NCBI RefSeq assembly: GCF_015207875.1
Contig: NZ_JADEVZ010000027.1
Span: forward strand, 1-60,217
DNA: 60,217 nucleotides
Direction: 5' to 3'
From: Dolichospermum sp. LEGE 00240
GTDB lineage: Bacteria; Cyanobacteriota; Cyanobacteriia; Cyanobacteriales; Nostocaceae
The position numbers and the translations under genes were made by a program. Below are positions 17,401-25,995 of the stretch, piece by piece (position 1 is the stretch's first letter; each line of letters starts with the position of its first letter). The notes beneath the pieces are model-generated. The model was not told the DNA's origin. It saw nothing but the letters and a program-made list of their open reading frames with translations, and did not search any database.

Positions 17401-17560
17401 CGATCGCAGTTTTACCGAAGATCCTACCCAACTTTATATCATTATTTCTCTGCGTCAAATGAAATTCAAGAAATATAGAAAAAAATATACCTGTTTATAG
17501 CCAGAAACTACAAACAAGTACAATTAAAAATAACAGTAGTTTATTAAAAAAACAAAATTA

Positions 17561-17803
17561 TTAGTCGTTATCCCACTCTTCACGTCCGATTAAATCACCG
17601 ATGCGATCGCGCAGTAAAAAATCACATTTCTCTAATTCACATTCTACACAAACCCACTCTCTAGCCGGGATAAACTGGCAAAGTGTATATATTGGTTGTT
17701 GACGACCAACCATTCCCCTCTCCACCAGTCGGCGTGCTTCGTCCTGAATAACATTCAGAGAGTAGTAATTGTAATTGATAGAAGGCACCGTATTCACAGT
17801 CAT
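17561..17803 (-). CDS. DUF4327 family protein
   Basis: An 80-residue soluble protein with the strongly conserved DUF4327 sequence: 'VIQDEARRLVERGMVGRQQP' then 'CQFIPAREWVCVECELE' and an acidic end, 'LIGREEWDND'. The family is confined to cyanobacteria and its function is unknown. The conserved Cys-x2-Cys in 'VCVECELEKC' might bind metal, but this is a guess. The gene is monocistronic, with long AT-rich flanks and a miniature element downstream. Confidence 0.9.
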   Translation of the reverse strand: MTVNTVPSINYNYYSLNVIQDEARRLVERGMVGRQQPIYTLCQFIPAREWVCVECELEKCDFLLRDRIGDLIGREEWDND

Positions 17804-18307
17804 GGTTTTTTTCTCACAAAATTACATCAAAAATACATTTAGATAGCGTTCCCGTTATGCACGAGGAACAAACATGGCAATAATTAAACCTGTGTCCAGG
17901 GTTTTGTAGTTTGCTATACGGAACTATTATCATTTTGACGCTATACACCTCCAAATTATCTAAAGAAATGTTAAGTTTGTCAACAAAGGATGACATTCAT
18001 GGTATTTCAACTTCATATTCCTAAGATAACAGCAGTTAAGTTTACTAATCAAACCTAGATATTTACATTTTTAACATTAACTTGTATTAAAATTATTAAA
18101 ATCATACTAAATTTGCTTTAGCGTTAACTTTATTAGCATATATAAGTCTATGATTTTTGACCTCTATCCTAAGACACAAGATTTGCAATACCCATAACTC
18201 TCCAAAAATAGGGAATCAAGGCATTCCCTATTATCCCCACCTAGAGTGCTTTAACTAGCAACAAGTTCCAAATTTATTTATATTTTGGTTAACTTTGCAT
18301 TAATAAA
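17804..18307. other. AT-rich gap
   Basis: About 500 bp between DUF4327 and rbfA, both on the minus strand. The 17.8-18.2 kb part is AT-rich and includes the DUF4327 promoter. A short open frame at 17814-17996 does not look like a protein. The only structured element seen is the hairpin at 18207-18232. Confidence 0.5.
18207..18232 (-). terminator. rho-independent-type terminator after rbfA
   Basis: Read on the minus strand, AATAGGGAAT and ATTCCCTATT form a 10-bp perfect stem with a 6-base loop, followed by a short T tract (TTTTT including the stem end). It lies 75 bp beyond the rbfA stop and fits the end of the DUF751-rbfA transcript. Confidence 0.6.
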
Positions 18308-18706
18308 TCATTCAGCCATCTCTTCTACTACCCCATCCACACTTGCTGATGCTCGTTGTTGCTCCAGTTGGTTTAATAAACTCAGCACCTTAGTACCTCG
18401 TTCTATAGAACGATCTTCCACAAAGATCACTTCTGGAGTCCGTCTCAATCTGACTCTAGCCCCCAATTCACTGCGAACGTAACCCGTAGCTGACTTTAAA
18501 CCAGCCATTGTTTCCGTTTTCGCTTCCTCCGTTCCATAAATACTCACAAAGATGGTAGCGTGTTGTAGATCCCCAGAAACATCCACATCGGTAACACTGA
18601 CCATTCCCGTACCCACACGGTCATCCTTAATACCGTTGAGTAGCATTTGGCTAACTTCCCGTTTAATTAATTCAGCAACGCGGGAAACGCGGCGATTTGT
18701 AGCCAT
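18308..18706 (-). CDS. rbfA: ribosome-binding factor A
   Basis: A 132-residue KH-fold protein that helps mature the 5' end of 16S rRNA and the small ribosomal subunit, important in the cold. The start '[19 protein letters not shown]', the core '[20 protein letters not shown]' and the end '[18 protein letters not shown]' are characteristic. The last 20 residues are a family-variable acidic tail. It follows the DUF751 gene at 95 bp on the same strand, probably as one transcript, with a terminator-like hairpin at 18207-18232. Confidence 0.95.
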   Translation of the reverse strand: MATNRRVSRVAELIKREVSQMLLNGIKDDRVGTGMVSVTDVDVSGDLQHATIFVSIYGTEEAKTETMAGLKSATGYVRSELGARVRLRRTPEVIFVEDRSIERGTKVLSLLNQLEQQRASASVDGVVEEMAE

Positions 18707-18801
18707 ATAAATTCCGCCTTCTCACAGAGGTTTAATAACATGATTCTAAACGTAAATGAAAGTGGACGGTGCATAAAATCAACACTTTCCTGGCTTTTGG
18801 G

Positions 18802-19008
18802 TTACATTGAACTCAATCCCAGCATAGCCCGCACGGTAAGCGTTACGAAAAAAAGACCACCAGTAAACAAGCCTAAAATAGCCATCAGCGTCACAGGACG
18901 TTTTAACAATGGAAACAGCGGTTCGAGGGTATTCAGAAAAATACCCAAGACAATGCTAACTAAATACCGAGGGTAGCGAAAGACGTTATCCCAAAATCCA
19001 TCAAACAT
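18802..19008 (-). CDS. DUF751 small membrane protein
   Basis: A 68-residue protein with two membrane helices, matching the cyanobacterial/plastid DUF751 family: 'MFDGFWDNVFRYPRYLVSIV' at the start, 'PLFPLLKRPVTLMAILGLF' in the middle and 'TVRAMLGLS' at the end. The function is unknown. It is upstream of rbfA on the same strand with no gene between, an arrangement that fits co-transcription. Confidence 0.9.
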   Translation of the reverse strand: MFDGFWDNVFRYPRYLVSIVLGIFLNTLEPLFPLLKRPVTLMAILGLFTGGLFFVTLTVRAMLGLSSM

Positions 19009-19617
19009 TTGAATTTAGACTGCCTTATTATAGACTTTATTGATCAATACCTTGTCCATTTCCTGCTTTGTTGGGTTCAGGGACAGCCTAACCCAACGCT
19101 TATGTTGGGTTTCATGCTATTGCTTCCCGTTCACGCGGGGATACGTTTACGTCCCACGACCCAACCTACAAATCAAGGCTTTTTCTAATTTGGACAAGGT
19201 ATTGTTGATTAGTTAGTTTTTAGTTTAATCCTAAGTAGATGGTAAGTCAAATCCCCGAACAAACTTACTCACGTCCATTTTGGGGTTTATTTACTAAATA
19301 AAACTTGTTTTCATGGACTTCTCAAAGAAAATTTAATGTCTCTGTAGGCAAATATAAAAATCCGGGTATTTGTCAGGAACAAATTTTGAACCTGGCATCT
19401 CAAACACTAAAAAAAGTAGGAATTAAACATTCTTAACACCAACCTAAGTAGAAAGGCGTAAAAAACCGAAGTATGTAACTAAAGGTAAAGTTGCCCCAAA
19501 CCCTCTTCCGTCCTGCCTTCTGCCTTGCCCTAACGATAAATATTCATGCCCGTCTTACCTAATATTTCCATAAAAATGCTGGGTTTCCTTGCGTCAACCC
19601 AACCGACTAGATGGAAC
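19009..19617. other. gap with dispersed palindrome
   Basis: No gene. At about 19070-19170 lies a palindromic element with TTGGGTT and ACCCAACCTAC ends, related to 15920-16086. The rest, next to the 3' end of the HetZ-like gene, shows no further structure I can support. Confidence 0.5.
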
Positions 19618-20838
19618 TTAATTATTTTTGGTTTCAGCATGACCGTTACGAATAGACCATGCCAATTCTAACATTTGCGTCCAGCGCTTTTGCAGTTGTT
19701 TAGGAGTACATTGAACAGCTTTAGAAATAAGTTGATCACTTTGACAAGCAGTTTTTAGTTCAAAAATTTGCTGTTGCTGTGGTGTGAGTTGATGCCAAAA
19801 AATATCCCATTGCTGGGAAGATAAACCTAACTTATGTTCTAAACCAGCACCTAACCATTGATGAACTAATTGCCATTGGTGCTGTTTGGCAAACTTCTCA
19901 ACATGATATTTAAATCTCTGTTGTAAATAATCCCGTTGACGACTGGTTAAACCGAGAATTTGGTCAATTTCCGGTGCAGAAAGATCCTGGAGTTTGAGAG
20001 TCAAGTAATTCATACAATCAGATTGTCCTTGAGACTCCAGATATTTCATCAATTCGGTAATCACGCGATTGCGTTCCGATTCTTCCGAAGGGTCAAAACC
20101 AGGTTTAGCAATCATTTGTGAGCGAATTTGCTGCACTGCCACATTGCGTTGATAAGATTCGGCTTCTTCCGTTTTCGCCGAATCCACTGCCATTTCAATA
20201 TCTACAGTAGTTTCTTGGGGTTGACGACGGGCAAAACCTTGAGCGCGTAAAACAATTAGTTGTTGATTAGCACCACCAGGTAAATTAATCCGGCGTTTGG
20301 CATATTGTTCTGTAAATGCCATATACTCAGCTACTTGTAACTGAGTACGGGGGGTGTAATCTTCAGGTAGTTCGGTTTCTCGACGGAAAGCTTTAATTGC
20401 TTCGATATAAAAAGCTTGTAAAAAATCTTCAATCAGATTGTAACGAGCCTCAAATCCTAAATCTGAGCCAGCAACAGTTACGTGACGATAAACAATTGCG
20501 CCTAAGCTACTGTGCAATTCTACTCGTCCCTGTTTAGAACCAAGTTGATAGTAACGCAGACATTTTTGTAAACGATGTCTTCCTAAAGTAATTTGCCAAG
20601 ACTGAATTTGTCCTGAGTTTTGAATGCGGGAGCTTTTATCACATATCCGTTCTACTTCTTTAGCTATGCGGACAACAACATCTTGTACACCTGAAGTGGC
20701 GGATTTAACTTGAGATTGCATCTCATGGGATAAAAGTTGTACTAATGTATCGCTGGTAGGAACAGACAATTCTTCAAGAGAAATATAACTATCAAAAGCA
20801 GATGTAGAATTAGGCAGATTGGCGATGTTAGCTTTCAT
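19618..20838 (-). CDS. HetZ-like heterocyst differentiation protein
   Basis: A 406-residue soluble protein whose length and sequence style fit the HetZ/HetZ-related family. HetZ acts early in heterocyst differentiation in Anabaena, downstream of HetR. The C-terminal half carries repeated helix-turn-helix-like segments ('LSAPEIDQILGLTSRQRDYL' and 'QLISKAVQCTPKQLQKRWTQ') suggesting DNA binding. ATG at 20838 (MKANIANLPNS) is preferred over the one nine codons upstream. No patU-type partner lies beside it, so it may be a HetZ paralogue rather than hetZ itself. Assignment is from memory, hence the moderate confidence. Confidence 0.6.
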   Translation of the reverse strand: MKANIANLPNSTSAFDSYISLEELSVPTSDTLVQLLSHEMQSQVKSATSGVQDVVVRIAKEVERICDKSSRIQNSGQIQSWQITLGRHRLQKCLRYYQLGSKQGRVELHSSLGAIVYRHVTVAGSDLGFEARYNLIEDFLQAFYIEAIKAFRRETELPEDYTPRTQLQVAEYMAFTEQYAKRRINLPGGANQQLIVLRAQGFARRQPQETTVDIEMAVDSAKTEEAESYQRNVAVQQIRSQMIAKPGFDPSEESERNRVITELMKYLESQGQSDCMNYLTLKLQDLSAPEIDQILGLTSRQRDYLQQRFKYHVEKFAKQHQWQLVHQWLGAGLEHKLGLSSQQWDIFWHQLTPQQQQIFELKTACQSDQLISKAVQCTPKQLQKRWTQMLELAWSIRNGHAETKNN

Positions 20839-21245
20839 GACTTTTCTATAAAATTGGTATTGCACCTTAACTCAAACGCATATACAGTATTTAAGGCCAG
20901 TCTCAGGAGTAAAAATCTTTGGGGATTTATGCCTCAAAACTCACCAACTAGACTCCTGATATGTAAACACTGTAGGAAATTTCCAAAGTTAAGGGCTTGT
21001 TAATTGTGTCGCTTTATTTTTAGCAACTAAATCAAAGATGGCATAATAGATATTCACTCTGAGGACAAATTGCCAAAACCTTAGTCATGCTAAGATTGGC
21101 CGGTAGCCTGTGTGGCGTAGCCATAATTTCATGACTGGGGTAAGAGTGCCTGGGAGGATGACAATTTCAAAATTGGAGTCAGGTGATCATAATAATTAGG
21201 GCAACGGAGTCCAAAACAAGGGGTTGCACTTGTAAAGCTTTATTC
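20839..21245. other. upstream region of the HetZ-like gene
   Basis: About 400 bp with no gene. A regulated heterocyst-type promoter would lie here on the minus strand, but I could not identify a HetR- or NtcA-type site with confidence. GTAGCCTGTGTGGCGTAGCC at about 21105-21125 is a fragment of a common dispersed repeat. Confidence 0.4.
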
Positions 21246-21905
21246 TTAAACCCAAGTAGCTACAGCTTCCCAACCTAAACCTCTCCGAATAATAACTGGT
21301 TCTTCATCGGTTAAATCTAAAATGGTAGACACTTGATATGTAGGTTCTTCGGCAGTGTCAATAATGATATCTACCAATTTATCCAAATGGTCGTATAAAT
21401 CTACCCGTGACAAAATTGGTTGTTTTCCGTCCTCAACTATTTCCTGGTCTTGATCATTTGTTTGCACATGAGCAGAAGTGGAAATAATTGGGTTTCCTAA
21501 CGCTTCCATTAATGCCAAGCAAACGTTATGATTTGGCACTCGAATTCCTGTGGTTTTGCGTTTGGGATTTTGCACTAGTCGCGGTACTAGTTTGGTCGCA
21601 GGGAGCAAAAATGTGTAGGGTCCTGGTATCAAACGCTTCATAATCCGGTAGGCTGTATCACTTACGAAGGCATAAGTCGCCACATTGGAGAGTGAGGGAC
21701 ATAAAAATGTCAGTGGTTTATCATTTGCTAACTGTTTGATTTGCCGCACTCTTTCCACCGCCGACTTGGCATTCAAGTCACAACCAATTGCATAAACTGT
21801 ATCTGTAGGGTAGAGCATGATAGCGCCACTTAATAACGCTAACTTTATTTCCTCTATTCGGCGGCTTTGAGGATTATCAGGATGAATGGTGAATATTTTG
21901 GCCAT
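21246..21905 (-). CDS. L-threonylcarbamoyladenylate synthase (Sua5/YciO/YrdC family)
   Basis: Makes threonylcarbamoyl-AMP from threonine, bicarbonate and ATP, the first step of t6A modification of tRNA at position 37. The YrdC fold is clear: 'GAIMLYPTDTVYAIGCD' near residue 27, 'KPLTFLCPSLSN', 'GPYTFLLPATK', 'RKTTGIRVPNH' and 'NPIISTSAH'. At 219 residues it is the single-domain form without the Sua5 C-terminal domain. ATG at 21905 is chosen; the upstream open frame is repeat sequence. Its pathway partner tsaB is at 59154. It is divergent from larC. A YciO-like role is possible. Confidence 0.88.
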   Translation of the reverse strand: MAKIFTIHPDNPQSRRIEEIKLALLSGAIMLYPTDTVYAIGCDLNAKSAVERVRQIKQLANDKPLTFLCPSLSNVATYAFVSDTAYRIMKRLIPGPYTFLLPATKLVPRLVQNPKRKTTGIRVPNHNVCLALMEALGNPIISTSAHVQTNDQDQEIVEDGKQPILSRVDLYDHLDKLVDIIIDTAEEPTYQVSTILDLTDEEPVIIRRGLGWEAVATWV

Positions 21906-21920
21906 AATAAGGTGGGGAGT

Positions 21921-21950
21921 AGGTGACAGGTGACAGGTGACAGGTGACAG
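21921..21950. repeat. GGTGACA heptamer tandem repeat
   Basis: Four copies of GGTGACA, the same heptamer as at 3037-3066, sit between the divergent Sua5-like and larC genes. They are followed by a degenerate TGACTAA tract up to the larC start. Confidence 0.8.
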
Positions 21951-22037
21951 AGAAGAAACAGGGGTGTAGGATGCAGGGGGCAAGGGGGAAGAATTTTCCC
22001 AATGACTGATGACTAATGACTAATGACTAATAAATTT

Positions 22038-23324
22038 ATGAATAAAATTGTTTATCTTCAATGTCCAACAGGGGTTTCTGGTGATATGTGTTTGGGGGCG
22101 TTGGTTAGTCTGGGTGTGCCTGTTGAGTATTTGAGAGAACAACTTAATGGCTTGGGACTTGGGCAGGAATACCGATTGCGGGCGGAATTGGTTCACCGTC
22201 AAGGTCAACAAGCGACTAAGGTTGATGTAGATTTGGTTTCTCATCATCACCATCATCATGATCACAATGAACATGATCACCACCACACCCGTCATTTGCC
22301 AGAAATAGAGGAGATGATTGTTAAGGGGAATTTGCCAGTGCGGGCGGAAGCTTGGAGTTTAGCTGTTTTCCGACAGTTGGCAGTTGCAGAGGGGGCTGTT
22401 CATGGCATCGCACCGGAAAAAGTTCATTTTCATGAAGTGGGTGCGGTGGATGCGATTGTGGATATTGTTGGTACTTGTTTAGGTTTGGATTGGTTGGGTA
22501 TTGATAGCGATCGCTCAGGGTTGCCTTTGCTATACTGTTCTGCATTTCCCACTGGAGGTGGTACTGTTAATGCGGCACATGGAAGAATGGCTGTACCAGT
22601 ACCAGCGGTGTTAAAGTTGTGGGAAATGCGGGGTTGTCCAGTTTATAGCAATGGTATTGACAGAGAATTGGTAACACCAACGGGGGCGGCGATCGCTACT
22701 ACCTTAGTTCAAGACTTTGGTTCACCACCACCAATGACTATCAAAAAAGTAGGATTAGGGGCGGGTTCTCTAGATTTACCCATTCCTAATATACTACGGC
22801 TTTGGTACGGTGAAAATGAATCTTTACAGACCGATAACTCTAATTTAGGGGCATATTCCCCAAATTTAGAACCGATTACTGTCCTAGAAACTCAAATAGA
22901 TGACTTAAATCCCCAAGTATTCGGTTATGTATTTGAGGCTTTATTTGCTGCGGGTGCGGTGGATGTGTTTACTCAACCCATAGGGATGAAAAAGTCACGA
23001 ACTGGAATTTTATTAACTGTGATTTGTCATCCTGAAAATTTAGCTAGTTGTGAAGCGGTGTTATTTCGAGAAACTAGCACTTTAGGCATTCGTCGCACTA
23101 CGCAAAAACGATCAATTTTACAACGAGAAATGCAAAAGGTAGACACTATTTATGGAACAATAGCGGTAAAAGTGGCATGGACAGGAACAGCTACGCAAAA
23201 GGTAATTACTAATGTGCAGCCAGAATATGAAGATTGTGCAGAATTAGCACGACAACATAATATTCCTTGGCGAGAAATTCATCGTTTGTCCTTAGAAAGT
23301 TGGTATTTGCAATCTCAAAATTAG
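22038..23324 (+). CDS. larC: nickel pincer cofactor biosynthesis protein LarC
   Basis: Inserts nickel into the pincer (NPN) cofactor used by lactate racemase and related enzymes. It is a 428-residue DUF111/LarC protein: 'CPTGVSGDMCLGALVSLGVP' at the N-terminus, 'VHFHEVGAVDAIVDIVG', 'TPTGAAIATTL' and 'ETQIDDLNPQVFGY' are family signatures. A histidine-rich loop at about residues 70-86 (two runs, HHHHHH and DHHH) probably collects Ni2+. ATG at 22038 is preferred because the family begins MKIxYxxCxxGxSGDM. No larA, larB or larE is in the window. Confidence 0.93.
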   Translation: MNKIVYLQCPTGVSGDMCLGALVSLGVPVEYLREQLNGLGLGQEYRLRAELVHRQGQQATKVDVDLVSHHHHHHDHNEHDHHHTRHLPEIEEMIVKGNLPVRAEAWSLAVFRQLAVAEGAVHGIAPEKVHFHEVGAVDAIVDIVGTCLGLDWLGIDSDRSGLPLLYCSAFPTGGGTVNAAHGRMAVPVPAVLKLWEMRGCPVYSNGIDRELVTPTGAAIATTLVQDFGSPPPMTIKKVGLGAGSLDLPIPNILRLWYGENESLQTDNSNLGAYSPNLEPITVLETQIDDLNPQVFGYVFEALFAAGAVDVFTQPIGMKKSRTGILLTVICHPENLASCEAVLFRETSTLGIRRTTQKRSILQREMQKVDTIYGTIAVKVAWTGTATQKVITNVQPEYEDCAELARQHNIPWREIHRLSLESWYLQSQN

Positions 23325-23338
23325 TTCTTAAATTAGAT

Positions 23339-23445
23339 GGGCGATTGGAAATCGCGGCTACACAAGCAAAGTCCACCTGCGTGGACTAATATTAATTTAA
23401 CCCACGTAGGTGGATTTTGTCTGTGTAGAAGTGAATTCTATGCGC
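23339..23445. repeat. palindromic miniature element (CCACCTGCGTGG type), copy 1
   Basis: A long imperfect inverted repeat: the left arm GGCGATTGGAAATCGCGGCT continues to CCACCTGCGTGG, and the right arm CCACGTAGGTGG continues to CTATGCGCC. The same element is at 49160-49276 and half of it at about 8482-8530. It sits between larC and the next gene, and part of it is open in the frame of that gene but not homologous to it. Confidence 0.8.
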
Positions 23446-23474
23446 CCAATATTTTCAATATTCACAAATCAAAA

Positions 23475-24392
23475 ATGAAGAAAATTATCCGGTGGTTAAT
23501 TTTAGGTGGAACGCTGTTTTTTTTATTGAAAGCGTTAAAAGATAATTGGTTAGGAGTTAGTGCTATTCGGATTAATATTACCGGATGGTTAATATTGGCA
23601 ACTGCTACAAGTGTAACTTTATTGGCACATATTTGGGCGGGTTGGATTTGGACTTGGGTACTCAGGGAGTTAAATCAATCTGTATCTGCTATTGAGTTTA
23701 TCCAAGTTTATTTAAAAACGAATATTGCTAAATATTTACCTGGGAATGTCTGGCATTATTATGGGCGAATCATGGCGGCTAAAAATGCTAATATCCCTAC
23801 AAATATTGCGACTTTAAGTGTTTTGTTAGAACCACTATTAATGTTAGCAGCAGCTTTAATTATTATTGTTTTATTTGGTAGTCAACTTATTGTTAATAGT
23901 CTAAATTTTAATTTAATTATTATCCAATTCTTAGCCTTAATAATTGTCTTATGTGTACTTGATACCCGATTTTTAAACCCAGTTATTCAACTTTTAGAAC
24001 GTTGGAAAAATAAAAAATCTGCTGAAGAAAACCAATTAATTGATATTTTTATAATTAACCGCTATCCGGTGAAACCATTATTAGGAGAATTAGTTTTTTT
24101 AGGCTTGCGGGCTGCTGGATTTATATTAACTATAATGGCGTTAACTTCTGTAAATTGGGAGCAAATACCCTTATTAGTGGGAGCTTTTAGTTGTGCTTGG
24201 GTATTGGGGTTAGTTGTTCCTGGTGCGCCTGGTGGTTTGGGCGTGTTTGAAACCACAGCGATGTTACTATTACAATATCATTTTCCGGTGGCCTTAGTGA
24301 TTAGTGCGATCGCTCTTTATCGTCTCATTAGCATCATAGCAGAAACACTCGGTGCAGCCTTAGCTTGGTTATGTGAAAACACTCCTTTTTAA
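23475..24392 (+). CDS. UPF0104 / LPG-synthase-type membrane protein
   Basis: A 305-residue integral membrane protein with about seven or eight helices. 'YLKTNIAKYLPGNVWHYYGR' around residue 75 and 'GLVVPGAPGGLGVFETTAML' near the C-terminus are hallmarks of the UPF0104/AglD/lysylphosphatidylglycerol-synthase transmembrane family, often linked to lipid or glycolipid transfer. The soluble synthase domain of MprF is absent. ATG at 23475 is used: the open frame upstream to 23337 is repeat DNA. The gene follows larC on the same strand, but the repeat between them makes a shared operon uncertain. Confidence 0.82.
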   Translation: MKKIIRWLILGGTLFFLLKALKDNWLGVSAIRINITGWLILATATSVTLLAHIWAGWIWTWVLRELNQSVSAIEFIQVYLKTNIAKYLPGNVWHYYGRIMAAKNANIPTNIATLSVLLEPLLMLAAALIIIVLFGSQLIVNSLNFNLIIIQFLALIIVLCVLDTRFLNPVIQLLERWKNKKSAEENQLIDIFIINRYPVKPLLGELVFLGLRAAGFILTIMALTSVNWEQIPLLVGAFSCAWVLGLVVPGAPGGLGVFETTAMLLLQYHFPVALVISAIALYRLISIIAETLGAALAWLCENTPF

Positions 24393-24474
24393 CCTCCTTC
24401 CTCCGTGTCCTCTGTGCCTCTGTGGTTCGATAAATTAACCTTAAACCACAGACGCACAGAATGAAAAAAAGATA

Positions 24475-25815
24475 TTAATCTCCAGTAATAGAAAGTTCAC
24501 TCACCCAAACTCTGGGAGCAACTCCTCCTGGTGTTAATTCCACCTCTTTCTCCACATAAACAATAGATTTGAGAAGTTCCAGAAAATCACCAGCTACCGT
24601 TGCCGACTCAATACTAACTTTCTCACCTTTATTAACTAACCAACCATCAAAAGGTAAAGAAAAAGAACCTTGTAAAGCCTTAACACCCGCATGGAGAGCT
24701 TGTAAATCATCAATTAAAATCACATTTTCCGCAGTTGCTAAACTCAATTCTTTCTCAGGCGTTCCTGCTGCAAAAACATGATAAAAATTAGGACTAACGC
24801 TGACTTTTGCGCCAATACTAGCATTACCTGTAGGTTGAGCATTTAATCTTTTAGCAGTTCCCGCGCTATGCAAAAAACTGGTTAAAATGCCATTTTCTAT
24901 TAACTTAATTTGCCGGGTTGGTGTACCTTCACCATCAAAACTTTCTGCCCCAATATTAGCAGGGTGTAAAGCGTCATCATAAACTGAAAGTAAAGGTGAA
25001 GCAATTTCTTTACCAATATCATCAGCTTTCGATAAACTTTGATTATCCAGAATATTTTGGGCGTTAAATAAATTAGAAAAAGCACCTAACAAACTTAAAA
25101 AAGCTTCAGGAGAAAAAACTACTTGATACTTACCAGTTTTGATTTTTTCATAATGCAAATGACTGATAGTTTTCTCAGCAGTTTCTTTGATACAACCAGC
25201 AATATCTAAATCAGCGACAGTTTCCTTAACTCGATAAGCACCAGCACTGCGAGGCTTTTTACCTTCTTCTTCAGTTTTGCTGTACAAATAAATAGAAGCC
25301 AAAGAATGAGATTCAGTTCTTAAAGCCCCTTCACTATTGAGATAAAATCTGTCAATATCTCTTTGTGCTAACCCATTATAAGGTACTCCCTTAATAGCAG
25401 AATGAGTTGCTAATAATTCTTTTTCTGCTACTAATAGCTTTTCTATTAGTTCAGAAACAGGTGCTTGGAGAGCTTTTTCTTGGTGTTTATTAGGGATAGG
25501 AATAGTTGCTTCTGGACTAAAATCAGGAACATTTTCTTTTACACCAAAAAAGCTGGCTTCGTAAGCAGTTTTTAAAGCTAATTCTAACCCTTTGGGATCT
25601 ACATCTGTAGTGCTGGTAACACCCATTGTATTTTCTTCATTCCAAACTCGAACTGTTACCCCAGAACGATTGGAAGCTTTGACTTGTTTGGGTTCACCTT
25701 GGTCAACTTGAACGCTCGTATCATCTACAGTTGAGCCGTAAATGTCGAATTTTTTAATGCCAAGTTTGGCGGCATTTTCTTGGGCGTAAGTGGCGATTTC
25801 TTGTATTTTTGTCAT
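24475..25815 (-). CDS. TldE/PmbA-family protease subunit
   Basis: The 446-residue non-catalytic partner of the TldD/TldE heterodimer, a zinc protease that trims unstructured peptides such as microcin precursors and the CcdA antitoxin in E. coli. Start 'MTKIQEIATYAQENAAKLG', core 'DVDPKGLELALKTAYEAS' and the C-terminal 'LIENGILTSFLHSAGTAKRL' are PmbA-like. The HExxxH zinc motif of TldD is missing, as expected for TldE. It follows tldD on the same strand, 180 bp away; the gap has short 'CTCTGTGCCTCTGTGGTTCG' repeats. Confidence 0.9.
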   Translation of the reverse strand: MTKIQEIATYAQENAAKLGIKKFDIYGSTVDDTSVQVDQGEPKQVKASNRSGVTVRVWNEENTMGVTSTTDVDPKGLELALKTAYEASFFGVKENVPDFSPEATIPIPNKHQEKALQAPVSELIEKLLVAEKELLATHSAIKGVPYNGLAQRDIDRFYLNSEGALRTESHSLASIYLYSKTEEEGKKPRSAGAYRVKETVADLDIAGCIKETAEKTISHLHYEKIKTGKYQVVFSPEAFLSLLGAFSNLFNAQNILDNQSLSKADDIGKEIASPLLSVYDDALHPANIGAESFDGEGTPTRQIKLIENGILTSFLHSAGTAKRLNAQPTGNASIGAKVSVSPNFYHVFAAGTPEKELSLATAENVILIDDLQALHAGVKALQGSFSLPFDGWLVNKGEKVSIESATVAGDFLELLKSIVYVEKEVELTPGGVAPRVWVSELSITGD

Positions 25816-25995
25816 GATGAATTAATTTCTGAATTTTGAACGCAGACGAACGCAGATAATATGGCTTATCTGTTTTTATCTCAATACAGTTTAGTTAAAA
25901 ATTTTTTCTTCTCTCTGTGTCCTCTGTGCCTCTGTGGTTCGTTTAAAAAATGACTTTCACAAAGAGTTCTAGATTTAACTAAACCGTATTGGTTT

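Noticed and set aside
17814-17996. 60-residue frame on the minus strand upstream of DUF4327
   Set aside because: The composition is unlike a protein, there is no ribosome binding site, and it lies in the promoter region of the DUF4327 gene.
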